Source: Bactrocera neohumeralis (Eukaryota; Arthropoda; Insecta; Diptera; Tephritidae). Taken from it: a stretch of DNA of 64,000 bases. The notes under the pieces are model-generated. The model saw only the letters and a program-made list of their open reading frames with translations. It had not been told where the DNA came from and made no database searches. Position numbers and translations under genes: made by a program. This document shows positions 33,653 to 44,799 of this stretch, piece after piece (position 1 is the stretch's first letter; the number at the start of each line of letters is the position of its first letter). Location of the stretch: contig NW_026089624.1 in NCBI RefSeq assembly GCF_024586455.1, forward strand, positions 12,491,341 to 12,555,340, in the 5' to 3' direction.

Positions 33653-34827
33653 TATCGGGTGATTTTTTTGAGGTTAGGATTTTCATGCATTAGTATTTGA
33701 CAGATCACGTGGGATTTCAGACATGGTGTCAAAGAGAAAGATGCTCAGTATGCTTTGACATTTCATCATGAATAGACTTACTAACGAGCAACGCTTGCAA
33801 ATCATTGAATTTTATTACCAAAATCAGTGTTCGGTTCGAAATGTGTTTCGCGCTTTACGTCCGATTTATGGTCTACATAATCGACCAAGTGAGCAAACAA
33901 TTAATGCGATTGTGACCAAGTTTCGCACTCAGTTTACTTTATTGGACATTAAACCAACCACACGAATGCGTACAGTGCGTACAGAAGAGAATATTGCGTC
34001 TGTTTCTGAGAGTGTGGCTGAAGACCGTGAAATGTCGATTCGTCGCCGTTCGCAGCAATTGGGTTTGTGTTATTCGACCACATGGAAGATTTTACGCAAA
34101 GATCTTGGTGTAAAACCGTATAAAATACAGCTCGTGCAAGAACTGAAGCCGAACGATCTGCCACAACGTCGAATTTTCAGTGAATGGGCCCTAGAAAAGT
34201 TGGCAGAAAATCCGCTTTTTTATCGACAAATTTTGTTCAGCGATGAGGCTCATTTCTGGTTGAATGGCTACGTAAATAAGCAAAATTTCCGCATTTGGGG
34301 TGAAGAGCAACCAGAAGCCGTTCAAGAACTGCCCATGCATCCCGAAAAATGCACTGTTTGGTGTGGTTTGTACGCTGGTGGAATCATTGGACCGTATTTT
34401 TTCAAAGATGCTGTTGGACGCAACGTTACGGTGAAAAAAACTTCGGAGAACAATTCATCTCAAGAAATGGACCCGTAAGTTGGCCACCAAGATCATGCGA
34501 TTTAACGCCTTTAGACTATTTTTTGTGGGGCTACGTCAAGTCTAAAGTCTACAGAAATAAGCCAGCAATTATTCCAGCTTTGGAAGACAACATTTCCGAA
34601 GAAATTCGGGCTATTCCGGCCGAAATGCTCGAAAAAGTTGCCCAAAATTGGACTTTCCGAATGGACCACCTAAGACGCAGCCGCGGTCAACATTTAAATG
34701 AAATTATCTTCAAAAAGTAAATGTCATGAACCAATCTAACGTTTCAAATAAAGAACCGATGAGATTTTGCAAATTTTATGCGTTTTTTTTTAAAAAAAGT
34801 TATCAAGCTCTTAAAAATCACCCGATA
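33653..34827 (+). mobile_element. mariner-superfamily transposon, rosa/DD41D-like
   Basis: The terminal inverted repeats begin TATCGGGTGATTTTT, and TA dinucleotides flank both ends (33,651-33,652 and 34,828-34,829). It sits inside the BEL/Pao integrase frame. The transposase type, with an N-terminal helix-turn-helix and a CDLTPLDYFLWG motif, resembles rosa-like (DD41D) elements known from tephritids. That placement is from memory. Confidence 0.85.
33768..34720 (+). pseudogene. rosa-like transposase with catalytic-core deletion
   Basis: The first 220 or so residues are open (33,768-34,430): a DNA-binding helix-turn-helix (MNRLTNEQRLQIIEFYYQNQ), a second helix-turn-helix near SQQLGLCYSTTWKILRKDL, and the first catalytic Asp in ILFSDEAHFWLNGYV. 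A deletion near 34,435 removes the segment carrying the second Asp and shifts the frame. The end resumes as SRNGPVSWPPRSCDLTPLDY to 34,720. The missing aspartate makes it inactive. Confidence 0.8.
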
Positions 34828-35000
34828 TAAGACGATAGTCTCCCCTACAGAATGGGGATCGACCGCATAAAACAGGTTCATTACGCCTCCGACGGTCATG
34901 TTCGAGTAGTTAATCTCCGCACCCAAACCGGAACGCTAACCAGACCGCTCGTCAAATTATGCTTTCAATCAACCGCCGAAGATAAAGAAACGTAAATACG
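34828..35000 (+). pseudogene. BEL/Pao pol C-terminus (resumes after the mariner)
   Basis: A short coding relic (RMGIDRIKQV, ASDGHVRVVNLRT, RPLVKLCF) matches the conserved end of BEL/Pao integrases. It reads on from the sequence left of 33,651 when the mariner is removed. Confidence 0.65.
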
Positions 35001-35612
35001 AAACCAAAATGTTAATCAATTAATAAGTCGCTAAAACTGATAAACAGCTTAATGAATCGAAACCTCGAAAAACATAAAACTCCCCAAAAAGCATAACATA
35101 TGTAAATGTCAGATAAAAAATGACATCCTATTAATGAGTATCGACGTCAAAACACATTCTCATCACTTCACCACACCGAAACACACCAATCACCAGAAAA
35201 CTATTCAATGTTACATTTTCTTAAAAACAATGAATCTCCAAACTTTTCTGGCAATAATTCGGTTGTTGCAAGTACTGTATGACACGTAACCACGTTTTCG
35301 AAATAAGTACAAGTAAAAAAATCATATCATCCCTGTAAAAGAGCCGTATAATAGACACTTCATTTCCATACAAATCGGTATTACCTTTCATCTGTTCGTA
35401 AAAAATCGTGTAATAAAAAAAATAAATGGATCAAAGCCGAACATTTTAAAATTTCGCAGTTTAAAAAAAAATGGGATGCATATTTACAGGTATTGGCTAA
35501 ATTTTATTTAAAGTAAGACATTTCGATATTAAGAATAGATTACAGCCATACTTAATATCTTATTAACTTATACCTGAACTATACTCCATAAACTCACTAC
35601 ATTACGACATTC
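35001..35612. other. AT-rich intergenic stretch
   Basis: No gene or repeat structure recognised. It may include the decayed 3' LTR of the BEL/Pao element, but there is no second copy to prove it. Confidence 0.4.
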
Positions 35613-35924
35613 TTGTAGAACCCCCAGAGATGACCTAGCGACAGATGATAGTGATGGTGAACCCAATTCCCCAATCGACGACAATGGAGCAGACGTTGCA
35701 TTGCCCAACCATGAGGAAGTTCGAATACCAATTACCCGTCAGAAGACAAACAAAGCGGCCGGGGCGGATGGATTTCCGGCTGAACTATTCAAATGCGCTG
35801 ACGAAAAACTGATAAAGAGCAGTTTTTTTGTAGAATAAGGTCAGACGAAAGAATGTCCGAAGATTGGAATTTAAGTGTGCTGGGCTCATTCCACAAAAAA
35901 GGGAGACCACACAATCTGCGCCAA
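35613..35924 (+). mobile_element. RTE fragment, plus strand
   Basis: This fragment corresponds to 26,800-27,190 of the plus-strand copy, with an internal deletion, and ends at the CTGCGCCAAC segment of RT. The opposite-strand RTE inserted directly after it. The downstream part of the same RTE probably resumes at 39,163. Confidence 0.75.
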
Positions 35925-38322
35925 CTTCTTCTTCTTCTTTAATGCCAACAGCGCGACAGTCGTTTCTCCTTTTTGCTACAAGGCGCCAATCGGAGATTCC
36001 AAGCGAAGCCAGGCCCTTCTCCATCTGGTCCTTCCAACGGAGTGGAGGTCTTCCTCTTCCTCTGCTTGACCCGGCGGGTACTGCGTCGAATACTTTCAGA
36101 GCTGGAGTGTTGTCGTCCATTCGAGCAACATGATCTAGCCACCGTAGCCGCTGTCTTTTATTTCGCTGAACTATGTCAATGTCGTCGTATATCTCATACA
36201 GCTCATCGTTCCATTGAATGCGTTATTTGCCGGGGCCAACTCGCAAAGGACCATAAATCTTTCGCAAAACCTTTCTCTCGAAAACGCGCAGCGTCGACTC
36301 ATCATTTGCTGTCATCGTGCATTTCTCTGCACCATATAGCAAGATGGGAGTAATGAATGACTTAGAGAGTTTGGTTTTTGTTCGTCGAGAGAGGACTTTA
36401 CTTCTCAATTGCCTATTTAGTCCGAAGTAGCACCTGTTGGCTAGAGATATCCTGCGTTGGATTCGGAGGCCGACGTTTTTGTTGGTGTTGAAGCTGGTTC
36501 CAGACAGATAGACAAAATTATCTAAAACTTCAAAGTTATGACTGTCAACAGGTTCGTGGGTACCTAGTAGCGAGTGCGACGACTGTTTGTTTCATGACAG
36601 GAGATATTTCGTCTTGCCCTCGTTCACCACCAGACCCATTTGCTTCGCTGCCTTATCCATTCTGGAGAAAGCAGAACAAACGGCGCGGTTGTTAAGGCCA
36701 ATGATATCAATATCATCGGCATACGACAGAAGCTTTACACTCTTATAGATGACTGTACCTTTTCGGTTTAGTTCTGCAGCTCGAATTATTTTCTCCAGCA
36801 GCAGATTGAAGAAGTTGCACGATATTGAGTCACCTTATCTAAAACCTTGTTTGGTATCGAACGGCCCGGAAAGGTCCTTCCCGATCTTATAGATCGGTTT
36901 AGTTCTGCAGCTCGAATTATTTTCTCCAGCAGCAGATTGAAGAAGTTGCACGATATTGAGTCACCTTACATGAAACCTTGTTTGGTATCGAACGGCCCGG
37001 AAAGGTCCTTCCCGATCCTGACGGAGCATTTGGTGTTGCTCAACGTCAGCACACAGCCGTATTAGTTTTGCGGGGATAACAAATTCAGATATCGCGGAAT
37101 AAAGCAGAAGTGTTCCCTCCATAATTCTTGTATGCTTTGGGCATCGGTCACTAGATCACCTCCTTCGATTCTAGAAGAGTATGCTCCGGTCTTGAAACTT
37201 TCTGTTAGTCTCCGCAATTTTTTGTAGAATTTTCGAGCATTACCACTGCCGGCCAGCTTGTCAAGCTCTTCATACTCACCCATTTCGGGCTCTTTCTTTA
37301 TCTGTGTGCAAATGAGTCTCGCTTCCTTCTTAAACTCTCGGTAGCTATCCCATCCTGCACGTGTTGTATTCGATCGTAACGTTGCGAGGTACGCAGTCTG
37401 TTTTCTCTCCACTGCGACACGACTCCTCCTCGTACCAGCTGTTCTTTTGCATTTTCCGAAAACCAATGGTTTCGGTTGCAGCTGTACGTAAGAAGCTTGA
37501 AATGCCGTCCCACAGTTCCCTTATACCGACTTCTTGACAAGTGGTCCCAGAGAGCAGGAGTGCAAGCCGAGTAGAAAATTGTTCGACCATTTGTTGTAAT
37601 TGCAGCTTCTCGACGTCGAACCTTCCTTGTGTTTGTTGACATGCGTTTTTTGCTGCACAGAGGCGGGTGCGAATCTTGGCTACAACAAAATAGTGGTATA
37701 AGTCCTCGATGTAAGGACCTCCGAGCGTACGCACGTCTAGAACACTGGAGACGTATCTTCCGTCCATCACAGCATGATCGATCTGGTTGGTGGTTTTTCG
37801 ATTCGGAGACAGCCAAGCAGCTTGATGAATTTTCTTATGCTGGAATCTAGTACTACAGATAAACAAATTTGCGCCAAAAATCATCCTTCTCATCCATCGA
37901 TATGTTGAAGAACATCGCCTTGATGCGGATTGTGGCTAGACGTTCACCGGAGTGAATATTAGTACTCGCCGACGGAGCCTCACTCCCACCACGAATCCCA
38001 CACCAAACTTGCACTCTATTATATGGCCACTGTAGTAAATGCCACAAGGACCTACTCGCCTCAGTCCTTGTCCAGCCTTTATTTTCATGAGGACATCAAC
38101 CAGCTGGGCAGCAGCACCTTCCCAATTAAGGGACCGGACATTCCAGGTGCATGCCCTCATATCATAATCTTTATTTCGTTCGCCATGGTCGTCATCAAAA
38201 GGGGGGTCTCTCATCTCTCATACGTGGCGGGTCCCAAACACTGTGACGACCCTGTGTAGGGGATGTTTCGCTTTCTAATTTTACTTCGCCTTCAAACGGA
38301 TGTTCTTCGGCTACCCAGAGGA
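35925..38322 (-). mobile_element. RTE copy inserted head-on into an older RTE
   Basis: The 3' tail is CTTCTTCTTCTT at 35,925-35,940, and the leader reaches about 38,322 before similarity stops (5' truncated relative to the full leader). Endonuclease (about 37,345-38,214, TWNVRSLNWEGAA) and RT pieces are broken by many stops. Part of RT between about 37,020 and 37,130 is deleted. A 131-bp tandem duplication lies at 36,766-37,027. No flanking duplication was found. Confidence 0.8.
36766..37027 (-). repeat. 131-bp tandem duplication in RTE RT
   Basis: The block beginning GGTTTAGTTCTGCAGCTCG at 36,766 recurs at 36,896-36,897 with near identity, giving a period of 131 bp. Other RTE copies have it once. 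Confidence 0.88.
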
Positions 38323-39162
38323 TATATAAAATATGAAATTCAAAATGTAGATGTAGTTGTACGGATTTCACCTATTAATGTTTATAACATAATACTACGT
38401 CCAAATTTCGTTGAAAATGGTAGTGTAGTTCTTGAGACATATAGATATAAAGAAGCGGTGTGCCACGCCCATTGTCGAAATTGTAGATCGATTCACTTGA
38501 AATACTTAAGTGCCATTTTAGCTGTAACATTTTTACCTCTTTTATTTATTTAACAAGTTATCACTTTTAGCGTGGGCGCGGATGTCTTTCGATTTCACCC
38601 AATTTCACACTGTAAGAGGAAGCAAACTGAACATTAAGCAAGTTTGGTCGACAAAGGGACCACGCCCACTTCTTGAAAATTTGCACCAAATTGCAGTTTT
38701 GTGTCCTAGTTCGGAGTTCAGTTATAGCACTTTATATGTTTTCGATTAACGGCATTACGTGTATAAGGTTTTATTACCATTTCTCAATTTTTCGCTTGTG
38801 CGGACGTACGGACAGAGTGTCGCCCGGAATTAAAATCGACTTCTCAATCTGATCTTTTGTGACGAGATACAAAATTCTCGTGCCTCTGGATAGCCAAACA
38901 TCGGTTTGTTTCTAAACTTTCGAAATGGCTGGAATGATTTTGCTGAAATTTTGTGTGCTTATCGAGTACGTCTGATAATCAGCAAAGCTATATTTTGCAA
39001 TGTATAACTAAATGTTTTACATTTGGTCCACCGCTGATATTATTTTTAATTTTTTTAGACAAAACATTTTGTTTTTATTATTTCACGCATTAAAAAATGC
39101 ATGCAATTCCAAATTTTCACATACAAGTATATAATACCCATGAAAAGAGGATGGTCACACAC
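38323..39162. repeat. dispersed non-coding fly repeat
   Basis: AT-rich sequence with stretches such as GTGCCACGCCCATTGTCG and GACCACGCCCACTTC, and CGGACGTACGGACAGAG near 38,805, all of a style common in fly dispersed repeats. No protein signal. It separates two RTE pieces. Confidence 0.45.
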
Positions 39163-39236
39163 GGACAGCACGAAAAAGAGCTGGCTTTATGCCGCGATGT
39201 CTGAATTTGGTATCCCCGCAAAACTAGTACGGCTGT

Positions 39237-40818
39237 CAGGGGCGTCGCGAGGATCCAGATCATGGGGGGTGAGTCCCTTTGAAATGCCGACTCATTTCAA
39301 GAATTTGCCGATTTAATGTACTTATATGTTTATAAATATATATAAAATAGGGATATCTCCATTTCTGATTATTTTCGAATTACGGAGAAGTTTGACAACA
39401 TAATAGCATAATTCATTATTTTATTCTCAAATAAGTATTGTACATATTAGTATAATCATCATTTAATATGTTTCTCTTAATATAAAATACATATATTGTT
39501 CAGCGACGTGTTACGCGGGAAAAAACAAGATTTTCTTAAGAAATTGAATTGCAAAAAATATAAATTTCTAAGTTATATTTTCACTCTGCGATGTTTCAAC
39601 ATTGACCATTTTCCAACAACATCGCGCAGATCGATTTCGTCTACTTTATCCTTTGAAGAAGAAAGCAGCATCAAAGAATTCAAACGTTCATACCCCATTG
39701 TTGTACGCAAATCGTTGAAAACAAATTTCAATTTACTAAAAGAACGTTCACATGAAGCTGACGTAACAGGAGCAGTCATTATGTAATGAACAATTTTGTA
39801 CGCAGAAGGAATGACTTTCTCAATTTGTACGCTACTATAGAAATGTCATCGAAAGATTTACACTCTTTACATGAATCAAAAAGAATTTGTGTTTCAGCAA
39901 AAATACAATCTAGATCTTCACTGAAGAACTTAGGTTCCAATTGCACAACAAATTGTATAGATTCTATTGTAATATTACTTCTGTTAGCAGGAATCCTGAA
40001 CATCTCTTGAATGGGTTTGAAGGTTGACATAGTTTCTTGCAAATTATCTTGAATACAATTTGTGAAATTTTCGAGGACAATTTTGAATTCTTTTCTATAA
40101 AATGTCTGGAAATCAAAATTACAAGCAGTTGCTGGATTGTCGTCATATTTCTTCGGAGCACGGCGTGTTCTGTGGTGTTTCGAAAAGTCATTTTCAGGGT
40201 TGATCTGACACTTTTCAGCAAATGCAACTGAACTCGCTAGCAATGCGTTAATTTGTGAATCGTCATTCATTTGTTGGAATGACGCTGATGTGCTTTCAAT
40301 CAGCATGACGTTCAATTCCTCGGCTTCCAAACTTTCCGTCAAATCGAGTTTCTTGTCAGAACGAGTTTCTTGTGAATATAAATATTGCACATATAAAAGT
40401 AAATTAGGAGATAACCGACTTTTGAAAGAATGACGATCGATAGTAAATTCATTCTTCGAACTTAAAAAAAAATATATTCAACCACTGTTATTCGAACATT
40501 GTAGTGTTTTAATAATCCTCGTGGAAATTACGAAAAGGTGTCTTTTTAAGCTTGCTTCCGCAATTATAGAGCTATTTATTGCGTTTTACTGAAGTTAGAA
40601 TTTTCATAAATGCCGGCTAGTGAATTCGCAATGGATATGACGTAAAAATTAATGTGCAATAATATATGTTGATGAAAATCTTAAAAATATTCAATAAGTT
40701 TTGACAACAAATTTCCGGGTTCTTGGCAACTCTTACTGGAATTGCCGAAATGAACTTTCAAATTTTTAGTTATGATATTAAAATGGCCGAAAATGCCGAC
40801 TCATTCGCGACGCCCCTG
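39237..40818 (-). mobile_element. second hAT transposon, 1.58 kb, inside an RTE
   Basis: The ends are CAGGGGCGTCGCGAGGA and, as reverse complement, CAGGGGCGTCGCGAATGA. The duplication ACGGCTGT is at 39,229-39,236 and 40,819-40,826. The terminal sequences differ from those of the hAT at 9,166-24,759, so this is another hAT family. It carries a 5'-truncated transposase on the minus strand and is an internally deleted copy. Confidence 0.9.
39573..40390 (-). pseudogene. hAT transposase C-terminal half (ZMYM1-like)
   Basis: Two abutting frames, 39,779-40,390 (203 residues, with KKYDDNPATACNFDFQTFYR) and 39,573-39,779 (with APVTSASCERSFSKLKFV), encode the C-terminal part. The second ends with the hAT dimerisation motif. 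The N-terminal zinc finger and first catalytic residues are missing, so the copy is non-autonomous. Confidence 0.8.
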
Positions 40819-41343
40819 ACGGCTGTGTAAAGTAAGGTTGAGCAATACCAAAAAAGCTTCGTCAGGATCAGGAAGGACCTCTCCGAGCCATTCAATTACA
40901 AACGAGGTTTCATACAAGGCGATTTCCTTTTGTGCGACTTCTTCAATCTGCTCTTGGAGAAAATAATTCGAGCCTTACAACTTAAGTATCTTCTAAAAGT
41001 GTGTACAACTGCTGGCGTGCGCCGATGACATCAATATCATTGGCCTCAACAACAGCGCCGTTAGTCCTGCTTTCTTCAGAATGGACAAAAAAGTAAAGCA
41101 AACGGGTCTGGTAATGAAGGATGGCAAGAACAAATACATATCTTCTGTCATCAAACAAACAGTCGTCGCACTCGCCACTAGGCGCCCACGTCACTGTTGA
41201 CATTTATAACTTCGAAGTCGTAGATAATTTCGTATGGAAGCATTCTGTGCAGAGGAAATTTTTGGAGGAAGCATACATTCAAAACAATTTGAGAAATGCC
41301 TGGCTTTTGGTTAATATATACACTTATACAGCTACCAGTTATA

Positions 41344-42154
41344 CAAAGTGCGTTCCAAAGTAAACAGGACTTAAAAAATGTTTTCTTCGGCAAAATCAAT
41401 TTATTTTATTCAAAGTAGTCTCCTTTTGCTTCAATATAGCTTTTTGCACGGCATGTCGAACGAGTGTTTTAGCTCGTTGGCCGGTATGGCCGCCAGTATG
41501 CCGGTGCAAACCTTTTCAATGGCCTCTACGTCTGCATAACGTACAGTGCCATATCAAGTGAATACGAGGAGTGGTTAATGATTAAAATGGGATTTTTGGT
41601 CAAATAATCGTACTTCGAATGTTGGATACTGAGCAAATTTTGATCGTCAGTCAATTTGAGCGGAATAAACCGTGTATACACCTTTCGTAAGCCCAAATGT
41701 TCGGTGAAAATGCGATAAGTCGATGTTTTGAAGATGTTCAATTTCTATGAATTTCAATGATGATTTCGGCAGATTTTTGAAGAATTCACGCACAGTTTCG
41801 ATGGAAGTTCCGGTGATTAGGCAGATTGATTGGCCCACATTGAATTTGTTGAAACCACTCGTGCACTCGGTATAGGCAATCATCGCCATAAACTTGTTTC
41901 ATCAATTGAAACGTTTCGGTAAAGGTTTTACCAATTTTAAAACAAAATTTAAAGTTGGCTCTTTGTTGAAAGCTCAGTTTCGCACCGATAACGAAAACAT
42001 ACTGACCCTTAAAACACTCTCTTTCACTTCCAATAGTTGAAATGTCATGAAATTCTCACTGAACAGTCGATACAGTTAGCAGATTCTAACGCACCAATCG
42101 ACATATAGATGGCGCTAGATTCAAAATGTCCGGTTTACTTTGGAACACACTTTG
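41344..42154 (-). mobile_element. mariner family A, deleted copy
   Basis: The ends are CAAAGTGCGTTCCAAAGTAA and a matching inverted copy, with TA on both sides (41,342-41,343; 42,155-42,156). It is 811 bp. Minus-strand fragments include TSIETVREFFKNLPKSSLKF, STYRIFTEHLGLRKVYTRFI and a C-terminal EAIEKVCTGILAAIPANELK-like piece. The region carrying the catalytic aspartates is largely deleted. The same family occurs at 59,846-60,790. Confidence 0.85.
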
Positions 42155-42186
42155 TATTTATAGAGATATCTACGTATTTTCTTAAA

Positions 42187-42830
42187 TAAGAGGATATTCT
42201 GAATATCCTTTGGAACCATGGTGTTTGTCAGCATTTAGAAACCCCGGATTTGGCGTGTACCAAGCACGATTTAATGAAATCCATGCAAAAGCACGCTGTA
42301 TTATTGGAATATTTACGGGAAATGAGACTCAATTAACTAAAATTAGTTATAAAATTAGAGATCATATTATGTTGTCTTTAGGCAATAATTGAATGAAACG
42401 TTCCGACATTTGAATTCATATTTTGTTTTAATAAATATATTTTCAATAAAAACAAGAGCTTGGAATTAACATGTCGTAAATGTTGATGTCTATTTTTGAA
42501 CTCTTCTCTTTAAAACATCAAGCTCATGAGTTTTAAACGGAAACTCCACAACTTTTACTTGCATATCTGCTTTAGGTGCCTCTTCTTTTATTTGTAGCGA
42601 TCCCTTCTTTAAAGCAGTTAATTTCTCAAATTGATATGAAATTGGATTTCACTTTCGACAGTGGGCTCCGTTAAGTTTTAGCGTCAATGCATCCCATAAC
42701 TTATTTGCTACAACTTTGCCTTATTCACAATTAGGCAAACTAGTTTCTGCCAAGTCCTGATGCTGTAGCATAAAATCACACCTAAATTGTTTTACGCATA
42801 TTTATTTTGTTTATTTTTTCCTTAAATCAC
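42187..42830. pseudogene. PIF/Harbinger relic with two opposed genes
   Basis: On the plus strand at about 42,187-42,320 a transposase remnant reads YPLEPWCLSAFRNPGFG and ARFNEIHAKARCII, closely resembling the C-terminal catalytic region of PIF/HARBI1 proteins. On the minus strand at about 42,490-42,800 the relic includes MLQHQDLAETSLPNC and KLWDALTLKLNGAH, like the Myb/SANT-like partner protein. Convergent genes for these two proteins are usual for PIF/Harbinger. Both are decayed, and no ends were found. Confidence 0.6.
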
Positions 42831-43089
42831 TAGTCATGTAAAAGGAAAATAATTTACATTTTGCCTCCGACTATTTGTAACTGATTTATTTACAACTTTT
42901 TTTTTAATTCGTACTATAACGTTTCTCAAATAGCTAACGAATGATATTTCGATTCTTTCGTACAAACGAGAACATGTTATCGAATGAGGAAATTTCAAAT
43001 TTCGAAAGTGCGCATTCCATAGCGAGTACAATGATCCGAAAACGAAAAAAATATATAAATTTCGCTCGTTAACGGGTGCTGCGATTAAG
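42831..43089. other. unassigned AT-rich stretch
   Basis: Nothing recognisable between the PIF relic and the next RTE fragment. Confidence 0.4.
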
Positions 43090-43930
43090 GCCCAGCTTTG
43101 AAATCGACGAAAAGGTTGTGTGTATCGATCCTCTTTTCACGGGTCTTTTCCAAGATTTGGTGAATATCTCGTCAGTTGTACATTTTCCAATCAGTGTGTT
43201 GATGGTGGGATTCAATCTTTTACACAATAGGCTTGATAGAACCTTATATATGATGTTGAGGAGGATTATTCCACGGTAGTTGGCTCAGAATTTGGGGCCT
43301 CCCTTTATGAGGATTGAGCAAAGCATACTTAAATTCCAATCGTTGGGCATGCTTTCGTCCGACCATATTCTACAAAGAAGCTGATGCATGCTCCTTATCA
43401 GTTCTTTGCCGCCGTGTTTGAATAGCTCGGCCGGCAATCCATCGGCCCCCGCTGCTTTGTTGTTCTTTAGACGGGTAATTGCTATTCGAACTTCTTCATG
43501 GTCGGGCAATGGAACTTTCACTCCATCGTCATCAATTGGGGAATCGGGTTCACCATCTCTTGGTGTTATGTTTCCACTGCCATGCAGCAGCCTGGAGAAG
43601 TGTTCCCTCTATAATTTTAGTATGCTCTGGGCATCAACTCTCGGTGTCTATCCAATTCCACACGTGTTCTGGTTGATTGTAATGTTGCGAGGAAGGTTGT
43701 CTGTTTTCTCTCTACTGCGACACGGCACTCCTAACGTACCAGCTGTTCTTTTGCATTTTCCGAAAACCAATGGTTTCGTTTGCAGCTGTAAATAAGGAGC
43801 TTGAAATGCCGTCCCACAGTTCCCTTATAACGACTTGCCAAGAGTATAAGTCGAGCAGAAAATCGTTCGGCTGCCTGTTGTGATTGCAGCTTCTCGACGT
43901 CAAGCCTATCTTGTATTTGTTGTCGTGCGC
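43090..43930 (-). mobile_element. RTE internal fragment
   Basis: Minus-strand RTE from the RT start back into the endonuclease-RT linker (PDHEEVRIAITRLKNNKAAG at about 43,440-43,510). A deletion of about 160 bp near 43,637 joins non-adjacent parts. Both RTE ends are missing. Confidence 0.8.
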
Positions 43931-44230
43931 TGTTGTGATAACTTTTGGCGAGAGTATGGATTGTTCCCTTCCTTATTTACTTTCATTTCTATTGAGTTAA
44001 CATCGATTAATAAACTGACAAAATTTCTTTAGTTACATTTTTCGAAGTGTGTTACCATAAATGAGAATCGAAACAAATTAAAACGGAATTTCGCTCATTT
44101 ATGAGTTGCGTGTATCTTGGTTTATTTCTGAAATATATTTAATTTGCCCAGTACAATTTCTTGTCGGCTTTACTTTTGATTTTGATAACTATAAAGATCC
44201 ACAAAGACAATGAATATAGAAGAAGTTTTA
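43931..44230. other. unassigned AT-rich stretch
   Basis: Nothing recognisable; left flank of the TTA-flanked MITE. Confidence 0.4.
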
Positions 44231-44733
44231 TAGCCCTGACATACGAGAGCGCTAATATGCATTAGCGGGCTTAATTTACATTTCCTTGCGCTTTTGAACT
44301 ATGTTAATGCAAGTTAGTAATGCACAAAAATTTCGTGCATTTAGCTGAATTTACTAAATTTGAGTAGGCAACACTGCCCAAAAATGGCTAGTTTCTGCTA
44401 TTGTTTGACAGCTGTCGCTTGAAATCTGCCACCTTGTTTGTGTTTACAGCTTCAGAGGTGAACAGTTTTTATATTGCTAATTAAATTATGTGCAAGTATA
44501 TTAACAAATTTTAATAGTTTTAGATGGCAGAAAATAAACAACGCACAGTTTGCTATCCATTTTTCCGAAATTCTTAACTTTTTCGCACAGTTTTATTTCA
44601 CTTTTTTTTTAATAAATAAACAAATTTCACAATCAGCTGTCTAAATGCACAAGTCTGCCGTCTGCCACCATAAAACTGCAATGCGCATTAGCGTTGCTTA
44701 AGGCGCATTAACTTTGCTCGTCTGTCAGGGCTA
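44231..44733. mobile_element. 503-bp MITE with TTA duplication (PIF/Harbinger type)
   Basis: The ends are TAGCCCTGACATACGAG and, as reverse complement, TAGCCCTGACAGACGAG, flanked by TTA on both sides (44,228-44,230; 44,734-44,736). A 3-bp TTA duplication is the PIF/Harbinger signature. Subterminal ATGCATTAGCG and AATGCGCATTAGCG motifs recur at both ends. It has no coding potential. Confidence 0.8.
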
Positions 44734-44799
44734 TTAGATATTTAGTTATTTATAACCAACTTTGGAACCCATATTTTGGCCTCTCTACCTATTTTATCG

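Larger units (their letters stand above)
39163..41233 (+). mobile_element. RTE fragment, plus strand, split by a hAT
   Basis: RTE RT sequence runs 39,163-39,236, then continues after the hAT from 40,819 to about 41,233 (GLVMKDGKNKY-like text, then SHSPLGAHVTVD). The 3' end is missing. With the hAT excised, reading continues in register over the ACGGCTGT site. It could be the continuation of the fragment ending at 35,924, with about 220 bp lost. Confidence 0.75.

Noticed and set aside
33768..34478. 236-residue frame as a host SETMAR-like gene
   Set aside because: It sits inside TA-flanked inverted ends and lost a catalytic residue through a deletion with frameshift.
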